Shown here: positions 52,138 to 63,669 of the stretch, in pieces
Layout of the letters: every line of letters starts with the position of its first letter
Position numbering within the stretch: the stretch's first letter is position 1
Source: Neostapfia colusana
Lineage: Eukaryota > Streptophyta > Magnoliopsida > Poales > Poaceae
NCBI GenBank assembly: GCA_030760725.1
Contig: JASWHV010000003.1
Span: 63,817,264 to 63,881,263, forward strand
DNA: 64,000 bases
Reading direction: 5' to 3'
Position numbers and translations under genes: made by a program
The notes under the pieces: generated by a model
Database searches by the model: none
Told to the model about the DNA's origin: nothing
The model's input: only the letters and a program-made list of their open reading frames with translations

Positions 52138-52979
52138 TTAGTGTCCTTTTTCACCAGCTCCATAATTGGTTTAGTAATTTTTGAGAAGCTCGGAGTAAAC
52201 CTCCGATAATACCCCGCTAAACCTAGGAAACTTCGGACCTCGTGGAGATTTAGGATATTTCCATTTCAGCCCTTGTTCGATTTCGCTTGAGTCCACCGGC
52301 AGTGCCCTCTGCTGAAATAATGTGGCCTAGAAAAGGCACTTGATCAATCCAAAACTCGCACTTGCTGAATTTTGCATATAATTTGTGCTTCCTCAACCGT
52401 TGTAGCACGATACGCAAGTGTTCAGCATGCTCTTCTTTGGATTTAGAGTAAACCAATATGTTGTCGATGAATACCACAACGAACTTATCTAACTCCGGCA
52501 TGAATACTGAATTCATCAAGTAAATGAAGTGTGCCAGAGCGTTGGTTAACCCAAATGACATGACGAGGTACTCATAAAGTATGTATCTCGTCGAGAAAGC
52601 TGTGTTGGTATGTCCTCCGGTCGGATGTTGATTTGATGATATCCAGACCGAAGATCCATCTTCAGAAATACTTCGCACCCACTAGTTGATCGAATAAAAT
52701 GTCGATGAGGGGCAAAGGATACTTGTTCTTTACAGTGACGGTATTTAACGGACAATAATAAACACATAATCTCAGTGTTCCGTCCTTCTTTTTAATGAAC
52801 AGCGCAGAGCAACCCCAAGGTGATGATCTTGGTCGTATGAAACCCTTGCCCATGAGTTCGTTTAGCTGCTCCTTCAATTCCGCTAGCTCGTTAGGTGCCA
52901 TCTTGTAAGGCCTTCGTGAAATAGGTGTTGTTCCTAGCGCCAGTTCAATCTTGAATTCGACGTCCCGTTTGGGCGGCAT
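52138..52979 (-). pseudogene. pol: element D reverse transcriptase (catalytic Asp replaced)
   Basis: Minus strand, resuming where element C cut in. Blocks: SRRPYKMAPNELAELKEQL, WGCSALFIKKKDGTLRLC, FLKMDLRSGYHQINI, then after a frame change AFSTRYILYEYLVMSFGLT. The active-site box reads Phe-Ile-Asp-Asn (Asn codon 52460-52462) instead of Phe-Ile-Asp-Asp, a G-to-A change. Further VPFLGHIISAEG and a frame shift lead into the EVRSFLGLAGYYRRF region. An enzyme lacking the second active-site Asp should be inactive. Confidence 0.88.
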
Positions 52980-53420
52980 GCCCGGTAAATCATCGAGAAA
53001 ACATCGGGGTATTCACATACCACAGGAATATATTGGAGTTTAATCACTTCCGTGTTGTAGGACTCTGCCATTTCTTGATCTTCGCTCTCTAAAAACAGCG
53101 TCTGTTGTCCGTGAACCGGCGAGTCAATCTGAATAGTCCGGTTACCGATATTAAGTACGGCACCGTGATGGTTTAACCATGACATCCTCAATATTACGTC
53201 TATATTCTGCCCATCCAACATAATCAGCATTGTTGGGTATATTTTTCCTCCCAAACATAAAGCTGCTCGGGACACAACCTTACTGGAAGAGATAATTCCT
53301 CCTAGTGAACGTATAAGATAACTAGTCGTGGGAGTATTGGTGGATAGTTAGTGCTGATCCACGCATGATTTGCTGTTGAAATTGTGGGTAGCACCGGAAT
53401 CAAAAAGTATGAGCACGGGT
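52934..53420 (-). pseudogene. pol: element D protease
   Basis: Minus strand. Active site FDSGATH at 53384-53404, with the catalytic Asp present. The open frame 52934-53275 has the downstream hydrophobic block (CLGGKIYPTMLIML, IDVILRMSWL, where Gly is usual for Arg) and the linker to RT. A stop or frame change occurs between the active site and 53275. Confidence 0.8.
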
Positions 53421-53479
53421 ACGTCTTTAAGAGTGAACATGCCCGCTAACACCGATGCCCTCTCCGGGACATCCTCAAT

Positions 53480-54541
53480 AGAATGTTATTGCATACTCCC
53501 GGACTGCAATGCTGTTATGTCTACTTGAGCACGTGGCAGCATACCACCTGATGATGATGGTTGTCCGCTGTTCAAAAACTTCTCCCGACATTCTTGAGTA
53601 AAATGTCCAAAACGGTGGCAATAATAACACGGATATTTCTTGGGTTCTTCTCTGACTTGCGGCCGAGAAGTTGATGTACTTGGCTGCAGCAATGAGGCAT
53701 CAGAAACCATTCGTTGCTGCGGCTGTGGTGGTGCTTCAAGACGTGATTCTTGAACAGGAAATCTTTGATGAGTTGATCTTACTTGTGGTCTTCATATTTC
53801 ACCGGATGGTGTGCGATACACCAAACAGTATTTACGAGGAACAATAGTTGTGTCTTCTTGCACATCACTCTGGTCCCTCTTCTCTGCTTGACACTCAAGT
53901 GTCGCCTGTTCTTGCAGAATGGCAGCACTGACCAACTCGGTGTAATTGTCTTGATTGAACAAAGTCAAGTTCTCCCTTAAGATGACGTTCGGGCCATAGA
54001 AGAAGTAATCACACCTGGCAACTTCGTTCGTCACATATTCGGGAGCATATTGTGCCAAGAAGTTGAATTTCTTGACATATTCAAGAACCTTCATATCTCC
54101 TTGCTTTATCTTCCTGAATTCCTCCCGCCTGGCCTTGATAATATTCATAGGAATGTGATGAGCACGGAAAAATTCACGAAATTCTGCACATTCCACTTGA
54201 TGGCCTTCCGGGATGGTGGAGAGATATTTGAACCACCAATTTCTGGCGGCTCCATGGAGTTGTTGAGCTGCAAATAATGTCTTCTGATGTTCATCGCACT
54301 CGAACAATCTAAATTTGGACTCCACAACACGAAGACACCGATCAACTTCCACTTATTGTGCTCGATGAATTATGCCTTGCTGTACCAAGGCTTGGAGCAA
54401 ACGGGTGTTCTCTTGGTTCGACTCGACCACCTGATCCATGACATCCACCCATACCGTTGACGGCGGTGCCCGCGGTGGAGTCGAATCATCGCCGTCTCGG
54501 CGAGAACCGTCAGCCATACTCGAAGAGTGAGTAGGCACCAT
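53480..54541 (-). pseudogene. gag: element D gag
   Basis: Minus strand. ATG at 54541 (complement) preceded by CCTTTTGCAG, a splice-acceptor-like run. A short N-terminal part ends at TAA 54353-54355. The frame continues with FRLFECDEHQKTLFAAQQLHG, CAEFREFFRAHHIP, FNFLAQYAPEYV and FYGPNVILRENL. The zinc knuckle CYYCHRFGHFTQEC lies in the 53486-53710 frame. The N-terminal part seems short, with the usual segment before the capsid core missing. A stop near 53790 separates core and knuckle. Confidence 0.82.
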
Positions 54542-56077
54542 ACTGCAAAAGGATATTTTGAGGTGAGTCAAAACTTGATCTCAGCAGTATGTGAAAATAT
54601 GTAAAACATGAATATGCTAAAACATTGTGAAAGCATAACAAAAATTCATGTTACACATCTCCCTAAAATGGGCATAATCAGTCCCCTTTTCTGTACAGAA
54701 CAGACCTTTCTGCACTTAACCCAGATTTTGATCCAGTTAGCCGCGTTTTCATAACTCAAGTTGAACACTAAAGTTAACGTTAACTTCAATATCTTTCCAA
54801 CAAGTACTCATATGCCTCTAGATCATTTTTGGATCAAAAGTTAGCGTTGCTCAAAGTTGACAGAATTTCTAGATAAAATTTGCTAGTACCTCCTCTGAAT
54901 GTGGCTGTTTTTATCACAGTTGTACACAAAAAGACAGTACAATTCTGACCAAACTCTGAACTACAGAATTGCTACACACATGATAACCTTTCCAACGGTG
55001 TATCACATGACCCTTATGGATTTTTCTACAGAAAGTTACGAACGAAATACAGAAATGGCCAGAGAAGGTTTGCATCTGTCTTGTTTCTGGACAGTTTGCA
55101 TTCGACTGAACATTCAACCAATTTGGCGTGTGATTTTGCACTGGAGGTCTACATGGAAGTTGTAGAGCACTTAAAATCCTTTCCATGACTGTATCATACC
55201 CCTTCATTAGGTAAATCTACCCACAGTTATGCTCTTTTAAAATCCAGCAAAAATTTCTGCCAGAACAGAGCACTCTGTTTTTGGAAACTTTGAAGCCTAT
55301 CAATTTCTATCATTTGAAGCATAGATCAAATGAAGAGCTCAATAACTAATATGTGTTTCATACTTCCATTTTTAGTTGAAAGTTAGTTCATGACTCTTTT
55401 CTCATAGGAAAGAATTTACTCAAGTGTAGTACGGTGTTGATGCACCTTAAGAGAAATGACGGTACTACGTTGCCTCACAAAAGAAGATCTTAACCGGATT
55501 ACACCGCCATATACGTATCCTTAGGTGGAACTAAGATCGGTCACTCGCAAACGTGTTCTACTCGTAATTATGTTTTGTGGTTAGTGTTCCTGCATAAACC
55601 ACACAATCATCAGACTCAGTCGCACAACTGAATCCGGCTCCATAACAGTTTCATACACTTGTCCGTCGTCACTTGCACGGGTGTTCTCAAGCCAAACACG
55701 CCTTGAGCTACTTGTTCACGTTACAAACCACGTGACGGGGTCCCCACCTACTTGCCCGTAGCACGTCGGGAAAGGCGTTGCTCACATACTCCAATGACAT
55801 GAAGAGTCGTAAAGAACATATGAGCAGGTCAGGTTACCTGCCACCCATGGGGTTCCACCCTTCATCTTGTGTGCACTGGTGGACAGCGCTTACATACACC
55901 CCCAAGACATAGAAAGTCCCGAGATGCATGATTTTCCTACATAAGCATATAAGTTAGATTGCCACCTTCATATTATGCTAATATAGTGGTCTTTATGTGA
56001 GCCTAGTACCGTTTTCTCACCGTATCCTAAGTTTTTATCGTACTATGATCCTCAATCCGTGCGTTATTCCCAATGCG
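54542..56077 (-). other. element D leader (5' UTR), non-coding
   Basis: Region between PBS and gag on the minus strand. The sequence at 55440-55920 is related to the leader repeat of element C (for example TCTTGGGGG-type and GGACAGCGCTTACAT motifs in reverse) and is present here once. No ORF equivalent to the pre-gag ORF of C was found. Confidence 0.6.
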
Positions 56078-56089
56078 GCTCTGATACCA
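56078..56089 (-). other. primer binding site of element D
   Basis: TGGTATCAGAGC on the minus strand, a perfect match to the initiator tRNA-Met PBS typical of chromoviruses, three bases from the LTR end at 56093. Confidence 0.92.
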
Positions 56090-56092
56090 CGC

Positions 56093-59000
56093 TGTGAGGG
56101 TCCCGCCCTGCTCTTGGTGTCGTGCTGCTCGTCCGGGAATCGCATTGGGTGGTGCCGTACGATGCGGCACCCAACAACACATGAGTAAAGGAAACCATAT
56201 TACATAAATCATGCGGAAGCTTACAAAGAGTTAATTTACAAATACTGTACCTCAACTTAAACTACAGCGGAAGACTAATACAACCCTCACGACTCATATC
56301 TAACTTAGCATCAAAGAAACCGTCCAACGCGCGGACGTTTCTTACTAGCAACATGAATAACAAACCGCAGCGGCAAGGTTGCTCATGAGTATCCACTCAG
56401 AGGGTTCCGAGTCTCATCGGACAACCATAGTTATAAACGTAAAGTCAATACCTACAAAACAACTAGTATAGTATCCGTGAGCATAAAACTCAGCACGAAT
56501 TAACCGTCGAACCTAGTCATGAAATTCTACATGAAGGTAAAGACATAACATAGGATAGTAGTTTGCATAATAAACTCGCCTAAATGTGGATCCATACTTT
56601 CAGGTATGATTAGCAGCAAATTATAAGTAACCTTGGGCCTCTCACATCGGGAGTCCACAATCAAACAAGAAACGCTTTCCCCCGATGTAAATTGCTCACG
56701 GTGAAATGAATCGAGTTTGCACTTAAGCTATTCATTGAAAGTAACATCACAACGCTAGTATCAACTTCAAACCATAGTGATTAGTTCTTATCTCATGCAA
56801 GTTCTTTACTACATCACAACAGTGAGAACAAGTATGCTCAAATATCCGCGAGCGATGGTGATTCGAATCAAAAGACGCCCGGACTACATGACACGTACGT
56901 CCATACTCGACGTTGCCTACAGCAACCATCACTGACGTTGTATGTGGCAGCCTTTCCCAAGATTCACCTACGTCAAATATATCGATCGTCCTGAACAGTA
57001 GCCTCACCTCATGGTGCACCTATCGACATGAGATGTCATGAGAGAGTTACCCACATACTGCACACCGATCGTCCACCTGAGGCGACCAGAAAAGTCCCAA
57101 CACAAGCTTCCCGAGGTACATCGGTTTACTGGGTCTCATATAGCCAGCATGAGTCTGGTACACAACTCAAACTTGCTCAATAGGGCTGCACACGGATCGG
57201 TCCTTGACCGACACGGACAGATCTAACGCACCCAGGCCCCTATGTCCTGTTGCTCCTACAACCTACCCGATCTCAACTTCATCTTGCTAACAAATTTCTG
57301 AACCAATCCCATGTGCCCCCTTTTTTGCTATTCACACGAGTAGCGTCCAACCACTGGACTTCTACCGAACCCTACTTAAGCATGGCAGTTGCTACACGAT
57401 GAAAAGACATCTACTAATACTCCATGGGTTTTTCTGGTCATGCAAGAGGAGTATCAAAGCAACTAGACCTAATGTACATTTCATATCCTAACCAAAAGAG
57501 TGAATACAAAGTAAAAAACTTAAAAGCTGGTAAATGAAAACCGGGTCTTGCCTGTTTTGCAGGGGAGTAATATATAATAATCAATTAGTGATCCCTTGAT
57601 CTCTTGAGATTGATCAACTAATCCACACTTCAAGGGACGAACTTCGTCGAAGTCCTTCGTCGTGAGCACTATCGATATATATATATGCATCAGTTTATAT
57701 AATGCAATTTAAAGAATTAAAGACTTGAACTTCTTAAGAACATAGGCTGTGCAGAAATGCTAAGAATGGCTTTTTTGCCTCTGTTGTGCGAAGAAAAGTA
57801 CAGGAAGAATCCATCTTCCCATAGGAACTTAAGTCCTAATGTTCTATGTTGCATAATGGATATATGAGGTGGCTGAAAAGCTTTGAATGAAACTGAAGAT
57901 TAGGAACTCCAATGACTTCAAAACTTTTTCAGCAAGTCATACACTACACAGTGACTTAGCTTGCCAAATTGCAGCTAAAGTGAATGGAAATTGTGTCCCA
58001 ATTAATTCCCACAAGATTTCCTATGTATTTCCCACATACATAAGCATGGAGAACAAGGACAGGAAGATCTAAGGCTCAACTTGAGCTGAAACTTTACATG
58101 TGAGCTCCTGGTCACAAGAAAGTACTTTGGTCCAAAATTCATGACTTTTACTTGAGTAGTTCCTCCAGAACAATTCCTTAAGCAGTTATGCTAAAATATT
58201 TAATTCTGAAATAATGTGCATTTTCATGCCCACACAAGTGAACTAAAATTTTAATTAGATTTCAAAGAGCATGTCTGAATTTTCCTAGGATATTTGGAGC
58301 TAAGGAATGCCTAGGATTGATTTTACAAAGAGGAAACTTTTTATGAAAAAGTTTCTGGACAATTTAGAGTACAGCAGATTGCACTCAGCAAATCCCTACT
58401 CAAATCAACTCCAAATGAGCTGAAAATTAGCTAGGAGGTCAATAATATCCTCAAGAATATTCTGGCAAATTTTGGAGATTTTGGCTCAACCAAATTCCCT
58501 CTATAATTCTTTTACAGAAAATTTTAAAGAATTATCCAGAATTTATTATTGACCCTCATACAAATTGGGTTGCAAATTTAGGTAGATCTTTGCAAACTGA
58601 ATCCAACCCGATTTGAATCACCCAATTTGGAGTCTCCTATACAAAGATAAGAATTTCTAAAGTCAGAGCTGAAACTGGAATTGATTTCCTATTGAAAATT
58701 TGAGCTGGGCCCACGGTTTAAATCTTAGCCAATGAAAATGCAAGCCACACCAGGCTACTGGGTTTACCACGCGCATTCACACCGGATCCAAACGCCACAG
58801 AAAATCCAAAATTTTAAACTTCGGTCGCTGAGGTGTGGGGCCAGCCCCTTTCTTCCTCCTCTCTACTCCCTCTCGATTGCCCTTGCCGGACCGAGGCGGC
58901 GCCTCGCCGGCCTCGCGTTTCCGCTCGCCTCTCGGCTCAGTTCTCGCTCCCTGTGAGTTTAGTAGGTTGAGGAATCCGTTGGTGGTGTTCTCTCGGGCTG

Positions 59001-60130
59001 TCAGTGGCCGGAAACCCATCGGCACCGTGCAGCGGCCGCGAGACAACTCCCGCGCCGACGACCGGCAGTTCTAGCCTGCCAAACGCTCGTTTGAGCGGCT
59101 CTACAGCACCAGTTCACCTTGAGGAAGATGGTAGACTACGCAAACAAGAATGGGAGCAACGGCTAACGGGGTTTCACCGTGCGCCCGCGGTGTGCCGCCA
59201 TGGAAACGCTAGGGAAACATCAAAATACGCCGCCTCTCTTCGGTTTCAAGCTAGGTTTGAAAAGAGGAAATCATCGCCGGCTAGCCTAGATACTTTGTGC
59301 CTAATTGGGTGACCTAAGAATGAATATCAAAGGAGAATTTGAAGGTTTTGTACTGGATGTTCGGTTTGTGCACGCCGGAGCAAAATTCCTGAATTGGAGC
59401 TCAGCGGTGCGCGGCTCGATCAGCGGGTTGGGGAGGAGCAGCACGGCAGTCCAGCGCCCCTCTGAGCATCCCTGCTTTGGCGTGAAAGCCACCGGGTTGG
59501 CCTGTCCATGTGCGCCCCGATCGTCGGTAGCTTTCGGTCGGCGCACGGGGGAGCTGCGTTCTCGGTGTTGGGAGGCTTGAACTAGCTCAGTTGTGTGTCG
59601 AGAAGGTAGGAGAGGATCCCTCTGTGTCGTTTTGCAGCTCAGGGAGCTCTGTGGCACGAGTTAGGTCATCTCCCGATGATCGACCGAAGGGGCGGCGGTT
59701 CTGTTTTTTTGCCGTGCGGGGAGGAAGCAATGAAATCCGAGTTAAGTCGGTTTGTGGGCAACATATCACGCCGAAGGCCAAGGACACACACGAGCTGCTC
59801 TCCAGCGTGATTGAATCAGCTAGGACGTGTCTCGGGTTGCAATCGGTGGCGCTCGCAGAAGGTCCTTCGTGGTGTTCGACACTGAACAGAGGTAGTCTTC
59901 GGGTGAAAATCACAGTAACTCCATGACAGGTGGGGTCCACCCATTTTCCTCCCCACAAAAGATCTCCTCCATGTCAATCTCTTCAATTCCAAAGTTCTGG
60001 AATTTAAAAGTGGGCTAGCATTTGAATTCTCCGAATTCAGTTTGAATTTGTCTTGCAAATTTGAATTCAGTTTGAATTAGCCTTTCAAATTTGAATTCAG
60101 CTCAATTTTGGAACCTCTCCTATTTAACTC
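56093..60130 (-). repeat. 5' LTR of element D (partial; interrupted at 60130)
   Basis: Matches 23510-25938 plus 32327-33960 of the 3' LTR. It breaks at TATTTAACTC (60130), where the Sirevirus 2 LTR begins. About 340 bp of the LTR should continue beyond that element, outside the window. AT-rich ends and a GC-rich centre (58840-59900). No coding content. Confidence 0.88.
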
Positions 60131-61758
60131 TGAAATTGCCTAGAGCGGGTGAATAGGATAAAATACCTGAAAATACTTAATTAAACGAGATTAGAAACAC
60201 AGTGGCCGGACTAGTCTAGCTCAGGGGCGGACTAGTCCGGTCAGCCTGCTGAAAAACCTTAAAAAGGCCGGACTAGTCTGTCTCAGGGGCGGACTAGTCC
60301 GGTCAGACTGCTGGAAAAGGCTAAACTTGATTTTTATGGGTTTTTCTTCAGATTTTAGTTCAATAAAGTGCAGATAAACTATCTAGCAATTTAATATGAC
60401 AAATCTGACAGGATATAGAAGTGGATCTCAAGATTGTAACAATGAATACTGTAATAGCGAAATGATCGAAACTAACCCTAAGCAATTCTAATGGTCAATG
60501 AAGTGTAAATGCAAAAAGTGACACAAGGATTTTTGTCCGAGGTTCGATTCCACTGAGGAATCTACGTCCCTGTTGAGGAGTCCACAAAGGACCGGGTTTA
60601 CCAACCCTTTCCTCACCAAGTCATCACTAATGCCAACCCGGTTCTTCACTATCTCAAGTGTGAACTTACAAAGTGTTGGGGCTGCTCACAATCTGAGGCT
60701 CCCACTTGATCATGTCCACAAAACTCCACGAATCTCAAAAGCCATAGATCACACAGACTTCACACCAAGTGCACAAGATCACTCCAAGAGCCACAACACG
60801 AAGTTCTTCCTTCTCCTCTCCTCACACACCCAAATCCACTCAAGAATTGGTTCTAGAGGGTGAGTAGGCAAGGGAGAAGGCTTAGAGAGGCTCTAGGATG
60901 GTTGTGGCGGCGCTAGGGTTCATGTTTTTTCCTAAATAAAGTTAGGGCATCTCCTTTTATAGAAGTCCCGACAGCCAACCGTTGCGACCTACCAAAAGTA
61001 TGGACTAGTCCGCCTCACACCGGACTAGTCCGATCTCACACAGGAACCATTTGTTCGGGTGAGAACGGACAAGTCTGGAGGACCCGTACTAGTCCGGCCA
61101 CTAAGGCGGACAAGTCCGGTCCACCAAGACTTAGTCGTGGGAGCTCTCATATCACAACTATACAGACTAGTCCGCCTCAGAACGGACTAGCCCAAAATCA
61201 CACAGGGACTGGTTGGCTGGGTGAAACCGGACTAGTCTGGCAAGCCCGGACTAGTCCGGCCACTGAGGCGGACAAGTCCGGTCTACCAGGACTTAGTCCC
61301 GAAACACTCTCATCAAGAGAGAAACGTACTAGTCTGTCCCCAAACGGACAAGTCCAAACTCAGTCAGGAACTCTTAGTCCGCCCCAAAACGGACTAAGCC
61401 GTAGGACTTCTGGACTAGTCCGGCCTCTGGCCCGGACAAGTCCGGCCTGCCCAAGTTTACCTCACTAGCACTCTCCACTAAGAATTCGACACTTCTAATT
61501 CTTTGAGCTCTCTTCTATGATCTCGTTGCACTTGACACACACACTCTCACTCTTACACGGCTAACCTACTAAAGACTCAAATGAAACCCTAATTTCTACT
61601 CTTCAAGTCTTCGACGTCGTTCTTCATCCTTTTTATTTTTGAGAGTTTAGGTGTCCGCCTTGGAAATATCTTGTTCTTATGATCATCTCAGCTCATTAAT
61701 CTCTTGATTGTCGTCATCTATCATCCAAAACCCACGGGGATATCTAGATGCACTTACA
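60131..61758 (-). repeat. 3' LTR of Sirevirus copy 2
   Basis: 1628 bp, TGTAAGTGCATCTAG (61758) to CTAGGCAATTTCA (60131) on the minus strand. Palindrome-rich U3 (60990-61450) and TATA box at 60955-60961. It is the same length as the copy 1 LTR within 10 bp. Confidence 0.92.
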
Positions 61759-62227
61759 ATCTCCCCCTTTTTGGTGATTGATGACAACACATTAAGTTTC
61801 AACATAAGAGGTAAAAATTTGATTTTCACAACAAGTGTGTGTATGCTTAACTCCCTCTGGATGTATGCAACAGTAAAAGAGGAGAGTTGACATACACTCA
61901 CATGTTATGGTGGGGTGCCTACGTGTTGTGCTCAAAAATGTGATAAGACAATGAAACATATTAAAGAGCAACAATGATTAAATATAAGCCATAATATCCA
62001 ACACGTAGTCGTACACAAAAGAGACACAATGCATAAAACATAGAGATAAAACATAGAGATAGTCATGTCCAAGGATCTATTACAAGACTAGAAGATGATA
62101 AAAAGAAGACATCCTCTTCCATCTCTCCCCCTTTGGCATCAAGGCACCAAAAAAGAAAAAGGAAGAAGATACGCCTAAGTCTACTCGTCACTTCACCGTC
62201 TTCTTCTTCATCCCCATCTTCATCGCT
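61759..62227 (-). other. polypurine tract and 3' UTR of Sirevirus copy 2
   Basis: PPT AAAAAGGGGGAGAT on minus at 61759-61772, with one more G than copy 1. Further G-rich tracts at about 61850 and 62126-62138 match the multiple tracts of copy 1. The 28-bp repeat of copy 1 is single here. Confidence 0.75.
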
Positions 62228-62680
62228 CTACATGGCCTCCGTATCATCTTCCTCGTTGTAGGCGGTAGTTTCCTTTTTGTTCTTAGGCTCCTCAGGAACT
62301 GGAGCCTTGCCTTTCTTTAGGTCACGGAGAACCCTACCCTCGGGTTCTTTCTCCTTCTCTTTGTCCCGCTCTTTCTCTCCCAAAGTGACCAGCCTCTTCC
62401 TCTTGGGCTCTACGGCACTAGCAGCCTGGGAGCTATGGGCTTCACGTTCGGCCCTTTTCTTCATCTGTTGATCCTCCAAGGATTCTTCAACGGCTTTGGC
62501 ATTCTGTGCCTGCTCGTCGAGATCATGTCTCTTCTTTGTTCTTGCCTCTCGAATGATGGCATCCTTAGTCGCTTGGGCCTCCTTTGCTGCCCTCTCTTCG
62601 GCAATGCACCGATGGAGGACTTGTCGAGCCTACTCGGCCGCGGGACTTGCAAGAGGAGAGCTTTGGTCGGAGTCCGACAT
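62228..62680 (-). pseudogene. env-position ORF of Sirevirus copy 2 (internal deletion)
   Basis: ATG at 62680 (minus) begins MSDSDQSSPLASP, followed by a TAG near 62632 where copy 1 has GAG. The charged N terminus (RKRLVTLGEKERDKEKEKE) continues to EEPKNKK, then joins directly to the acidic tail (EEDDTEA), skipping about 1.5 kb that copy 1 has (about 15292-16798). The globular part is gone. It shows the intact start codon that copy 1 lost. The ORF ends at TAG 62228-62230. Confidence 0.75.
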
Positions 62681-62689
62681 ATTGCCTGA

Positions 62690-63669
62690 GAAACAAGAGA
62701 TAATAGGTCAAGAAAGTGGAATATTGCGAAAGAATTCACTAAAAATGACTAAAGTTGAGGTTTTTTCTGTGTAGGTCGGACTTGTCCGTTAAGGGGCCAG
62801 ACTAGTCTTCCCGAGAACGGACTTGTCCACCGAGAAACCGGACTAGTCCGGGTTACACAGGAAGAACCCTAACCCTAACAATTTTCACAAAAAACTTCGA
62901 ATTAAGTTGCAATACTCCTAGGCTACGATCGCATTGACAATAGGAACAACATTTGTGAAGAGGTTTCTAGCAAAATATCTAAGAATGAAGAAAAGGGAAG
63001 ATTTTTGGTTAGGTCAATAATACCTCTTCAAAACTTCAAATGCGATGAAATCGAAGGTGAAGCTTGAGCAACGAAGCACGGGGAAGGATTTCTGCACTCC
63101 TTAGGACTCCAATCCATGGATTGGACGAGATTTTTGGTGGAGAAAAGCGAAAATCGCTAATGGGGGCGTTTCCCGCTTGAGATAGAGTTGAGATCGGACT
63201 AGTCTGTGAAGAGAGAGGGGTTTGTCCGCCCCTGGGAGGTTAAGTCCACAGGAGCCAGACTAGTCCGGCCTGGTGCCCGGACAAGTCCGGTTGGCGGACC
63301 AGAGCTGGACTTCTCTGGTGTTGTACTTGTCCGACCTCCCAGGCGGACTAGTCCGGTTTGGACTTGTCCGCTGAGAAGTCCGACCTAGACAGCCCGTATT
63401 TGTCCGACCCATGGGCGGACTAGTCCGGCTATATGCTGAAATTCATATAATTTGAATTTTAGCTCAAGAATATGATCCCTTTTGGACAAGCTTTTGCAAA
63501 TATCTTTGGCAAACATGGTCAGTAAGAATACATCAAACAAACAATGACCATATTTGACAAAGAATCCTTTTGAACATAGTTTTCATAGAGCAAGAGAGAT
63601 TAGGGTAGTATTTTGAAAGCATGCGATTTTTTATAGTTTATAAACAAGCAACAAACAGATGTGCACGAC
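62690..63669 (-). other. Sirevirus copy 2 spacer with dispersed ACTAGT palindromes
   Basis: Non-coding. GGACTAGTCC-type palindromes at 62770-62850 and 63190-63430. It lacks the G-box array found in copy 1. It ends with an AT-rich stretch next to pol. Confidence 0.65.
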
